DNA of 9,090 bases. Source: Candidatus Omnitrophota bacterium. GTDB lineage: Bacteria > Verrucomicrobiota > Verrucomicrobiia > Limisphaerales > UBA1319. The notes under the pieces were generated by a model. The model did no database searches. It was not told where the DNA came from and saw only the letters and a program-made list of their open reading frames with translations. Positions within the stretch are counted from its first letter, which is position 1. Each line of letters begins with the position of its first letter. The position numbers and the translations under genes are program-made. Shown piece after piece: positions 7,019 through 9,090 of the stretch. The stretch lies in contig JAMCZD010000190.1 in NCBI GenBank assembly GCA_023473405.1, positions 1 through 9,090 on the forward strand. The letters run 5' to 3'.

Positions 7019-7041
7019 CCAGCCATTAGCGCGATGGCCGG
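7019..7041 (-). other. Hairpin after the response-regulator stop
   Basis: On the minus strand CCGGCCAT and ATGGCTGG flank the 7-base loop CGCGCTA, giving an 8-bp stem with one G-U pair. It begins 7 bases after the regulator stop codon. No run of T follows, so it is not a typical intrinsic terminator. It may be a weak transcript-end structure or part of the adjacent repeat element. Confidence 0.35.
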
Positions 7042-7048
7042 GGCCGGG

Positions 7049-7690
7049 TCAGAGTTTTGATTTGTTTTCGAGGGCGAACCGCAGGACGGGTTGCGTGCCG
7101 TGGAGCTGGAGTTTCCTGCAGATGTTACAGCGGTGAGTTTCGACGGTGTATGGGCTGATGAAAAGGTCCGCGGCAATCTCCTTGGTGGTCTTGTTTTGCG
7201 CGATCAGCTTGAGAATGCGACGCTCCATCTGGGTTAAATCCGCGAGGCCGGGTTTCCGCCTCTGGAGTTCTTGGGCAGACTCGTTCCGGCGCAGGAGAAT
7301 CCAGGAGATGCTGGGGCTGATGTAGGACTTACCCTGAGACACAATCCTCAGGCATTGTAAAATATCGCTTGCGGCGTCGTTCTTCAACACATACCCGGCG
7401 ACACCCAAGTCGATGGCCTGGTTGAACAGGTCTTCATTATCGGACACTGTGAGAATGACGATCAGCGGAGCGGAGCGTCCTTGGCGCAAGCGCCGGATGA
7501 GTTCGATGCCATTGAGTTTTGGCATCTAAACATCCAAGATCATGGCATCGGGCTTCAACCTCTGAATCAATTGCAAAGCAGACGCTCCATCACCGGCTTC
7601 ACCGACCAGCTCATGGTCCGTATCGGCAACGATGATCTCGCGCAAACCGCGGCGGAAAATAGGGTGCTCATCAACGATGACTATTTTCAT
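7049..7690 (-). pseudogene. NarL/FixJ (LuxR-type) response regulator interrupted by an in-frame amber codon
   Basis: From the ATG at 7690 one frame encodes a 213-codon two-domain regulator, the usual NarL length, except that codon 55 (7526-7528) is TAG. The receiver half before it has the acidic pair Asp7-Glu8 and the phospho-acceptor Asp53 in MILDV; after the stop come MPKLNG, the conserved Thr (T81, ILTVS) and Lys (K103, YVLKND). The C-terminal LuxR-type helix-turn-helix spans about 152-210 (LTQMERRILKLIA, TTKEIAADLFIS, YTVETHRCNICRKL). An ATG follows the TAG directly, so a fragment of 158 residues (7525-7049) with the DNA-binding domain could be re-initiated. As written, the protein would be split two residues after the phosphorylation site. 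No histidine kinase is in the window. The gene lies upstream of alg8 on the same strand and may regulate the locus. It could be a pseudogene, a sequencing error, or amber readthrough. Confidence 0.85.
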
Positions 7691-7839
7691 ACGCTATACC
7701 ATGAACGCAAACTGCAAAGGCAAAGAGCGTGCATTCTTCCAAGTACCCGGTTGCGCATTGAACTCCGCAGCCGAATATGGACCGCGAAGCTCCGGATGAA
7801 TTCACCTGTCGACCTCTCCCGGCGATTTTAAAACACGCT
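7691..7839. other. Intergenic region with no recognised element
   Basis: 149 bases between the nucleotidyltransferase-like stop and the regulator start. I see no strong terminator hairpin with a T-run and no convincing -35/-10 pair. A TATAGC lies too close to the regulator ATG to act as a normal -10 for a leadered transcript. The regulator ATG lacks a clear ribosome binding site. Confidence 0.4.
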
Positions 7840-9090
7840 TCAAGAAACACCGGATCGCATCGCTGTCAGCACTTGCCTCTCGTGTTCGAGCCGCGCCTTT
7901 TCCAACTGACCCACAGACAGACTTCCCATCTCGAGGTGGGCTTGTTGAAAAGACATCGGGTTGCCCAGTATCGGAACGGCATAGGTCTCGTTCTTGTTTC
8001 TCAAGTCAGTGTCTTCTTTGACGCGAAACAGGGAAGCTCCCGAACGCGGCAGAAATAGAGTTGTCAGCCGCTCGCCCGCATTCGTATGGACGGGAACCAG
8101 CGAAACCACCTTGTAAGTGCCTCCGCGCGGTTCAATGGTGAGGTCCACCACGGTGCTGAGGGCATCAAAGCCATCCTTGGCGCGGATGTTCTTTGCCCGA
8201 GTGCCAATCAACACGCTATTCTCGATATGGCCTGTTCCGGAAAGCGCGACGTCAATGAGGACCGAGTTCCTGGCCTGAACGTCCAAGCCCAGCTCCGCGT
8301 TCGAGCAAAGGTTGCCCGAGGCATCACGGTCCGAGGGCAGGCCCGCAATGGCTCGAGCGATCTCACCAGCCGGACCGGGCAGGTTGAGGGCCATGTAGAA
8401 CTCGTATATCTTCGTGTGCTGGCCGATATCGCCCCAATACTGGCCCTCGAAATTCATTGCCGCGAGTTTGAGCTTCCGTCGGCGCCGTTGCTCGAACGAT
8501 CCAATGGCTCGAACCAGACGCTGAACCATATCTGGAAAATGACGGTGAAGAGCCTCAACATCCTGGTTCTCATGCCTGGCGCGTTCCCACGCCGCGGTGC
8601 GCGCTGCCGGGTCTTCCATTGCGGCGATGGTGAGGGCGGTAAAGAATTCGGGGTCCAGCGCCGGGCGATCCTTGCGGTTCGCCGTCGGATCGTTGACTTC
8701 CCGCTTGAACTCGTCCAACAGGCAATCGAGGAATGCGTACGAGACGCCGATCGAACCAAGGTTGACCCCGCCGAAGATACTGTTCCCGCGGCGTTGCATG
8801 AGCCCGCGCCCGGCCAGTTCCTCCATCCCGGCCAGCGGGCGGCGCGGAATGAATGCGGTCACCCGGCCTTGTTCATCGACTCCCACCCAATCCTTGTTCC
8901 GTGCTCCATCATCGTCCACCTCCCGCATGGAGACGAAGCGCACGATGTCTGCATCCTTGAACAATGGATTCGCTCCCGACATGTCTAAAGCCGGTATCTG
9001 CACCTCGTCGCCCCACTTCACCACCAAACCATCGAAACCGGACCGTTTCAGGTATTGCTGAACCGGGACGAAGCAACGCATGGCCAGTTC
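7840..9090 (-). CDS. Sugar-nucleotidyltransferase-like protein, 5' end missing
   Basis: The frame is open through the right edge (three further codons precede the ATG at 9081), so the visible 416 codons are the C-terminal part of a longer protein. VVKWGDEVQIP early in the visible part, followed by DWVGVDEQGRVTAFIPRRPL and NSIFGGVNLGSIGVSYAFLD, looks like the second half of a nucleotidyltransferase catalytic domain, where a bound sugar-nucleotide product sits. A helical insert follows (about 130-200, with an Arg/Lys-rich RRRRKLK), then a region with NSVLIDVALSGTGHIENSVL, reminiscent of a left-handed beta-helix as in GlmU or glucose-1-phosphate transferases. The extreme C-terminus is helical and charged. 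It may make the activated sugar for the locus (the job of AlgA), but it is not recognisably AlgA, and the substrate cannot be read from the sequence. It is separated from the regulator by 149 bases and may belong to a different transcript. The N-terminal GxGTRL-type loop lies outside the window. Confidence 0.5.
   Translation of the reverse strand, partial: ELAMRCFVPVQQYLKRSGFDGLVVKWGDEVQIPALDMSGANPLFKDADIVRFVSMREVDDDGARNKDWVGVDEQGRVTAFIPRRPLAGMEELAGRGLMQRRGNSIFGGVNLGSIGVSYAFLDCLLDEFKREVNDPTANRKDRPALDPEFFTALTIAAMEDPAARTAAWERARHENQDVEALHRHFPDMVQRLVRAIGSFEQRRRRKLKLAAMNFEGQYWGDIGQHTKIYEFYMALNLPGPAGEIARAIAGLPSDRDASGNLCSNAELGLDVQARNSVLIDVALSGTGHIENSVLIGTRAKNIRAKDGFDALSTVVDLTIEPRGGTYKVVSLVPVHTNAGERLTTLFLPRSGASLFRVKEDTDLRNKNETYAVPILGNPMSFQQAHLEMGSLSVGQLEKARLEHERQVLTAMRSGVS

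Larger units (their letters stand above)
6908..7048 (-). other. Intergenic region between regulator and alg8, likely operon control region
   Basis: A gap of 141 bases, the second largest between genes here, directly upstream of the alg8-to-lyase run. It holds a hairpin next to the regulator stop, a 12-bp direct repeat and an AT-richer stretch (TTATGTTATTTGTAAAAT) just before alg8. It probably contains the operon promoter, but no sigma-70, sigma-E or sigma-54 promoter could be assigned with conviction. Confidence 0.4.

Noticed and set aside
7691..7725. -35/-10 pair TTGCCT / TATAGC upstream of the regulator
   Set aside because: The spacing is about 19 bases and the -10 would abut the ATG, so support is too weak.
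8086..8988. Plus-strand ORF of 300 codons opposite the nucleotidyltransferase-like gene
   Set aside because: It is antisense to a longer, better supported frame and its translation shows no family motif.

Overview
The window carries a compact alginate-type exopolysaccharide locus, read almost entirely from the minus strand (right to left). In transcription order it holds the 3' part of a sugar-nucleotidyltransferase-like gene, a NarL/FixJ-type response regulator with an internal amber codon, the mannuronan polymerase alg8, a HlyD/Alg44-like membrane-fusion protein, an AlgD-like GDP-mannose dehydrogenase cut to its N-terminal domain, the C5-epimerase algG, an alginate-lyase-family protein, and the start of an unidentified ORF that runs off the left edge. 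No rRNA, tRNA, CRISPR array or insertion sequence was seen.

Organism. The DNA is moderately GC-rich by eye. Alg8, AlgG and AlgD are recognisable by motif, but the gene order (alg8, adaptor, algD, algG, lyase) differs from the Pseudomonas/Azotobacter operon, which starts with algD and has algK-algE between alg44 and algG. The lyase and adaptor are also unlike the pseudomonad versions. A soil or freshwater bacterium outside Gammaproteobacteria is likely. An intergenic repeat containing CAAAAATACCGG brings Verrucomicrobiota-like genomes to mind, but that is a weak recollection and not a demonstrated assignment.

Layout. 1-283: partial ORF of unknown function overlapping the end of the lyase gene. 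268-3711: lyase, epimerase and truncated dehydrogenase, tightly packed. 3758-6868: adaptor and polymerase. 6908-7048: intergenic region with a 12-bp direct repeat (24-bp period) and a hairpin, the best candidate for the control region of the polysaccharide operon. 7049-7690: response regulator. 7691-7839: short intergenic region with no convincing signal. 7840-9090: nucleotidyltransferase-like gene, cut by the right edge.

How the parts fit. Inferred pathway: AlgD oxidises GDP-mannose to GDP-mannuronate, Alg8 polymerises and translocates it through the inner membrane, the HlyD-like protein helps carry or couple it in the periplasm, AlgG converts mannuronate to guluronate in the polymer, and the lyase trims or clears polymer. 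Export and acetylation genes (algK/E/X/I/J/F) are absent here and may lie to the left. Three oddities occur in one locus: the amber codon in the regulator, the loss of the AlgD catalytic half, and the algG/lyase frame collision. They suggest a decaying cluster, assembly errors, or an unusual organisation.
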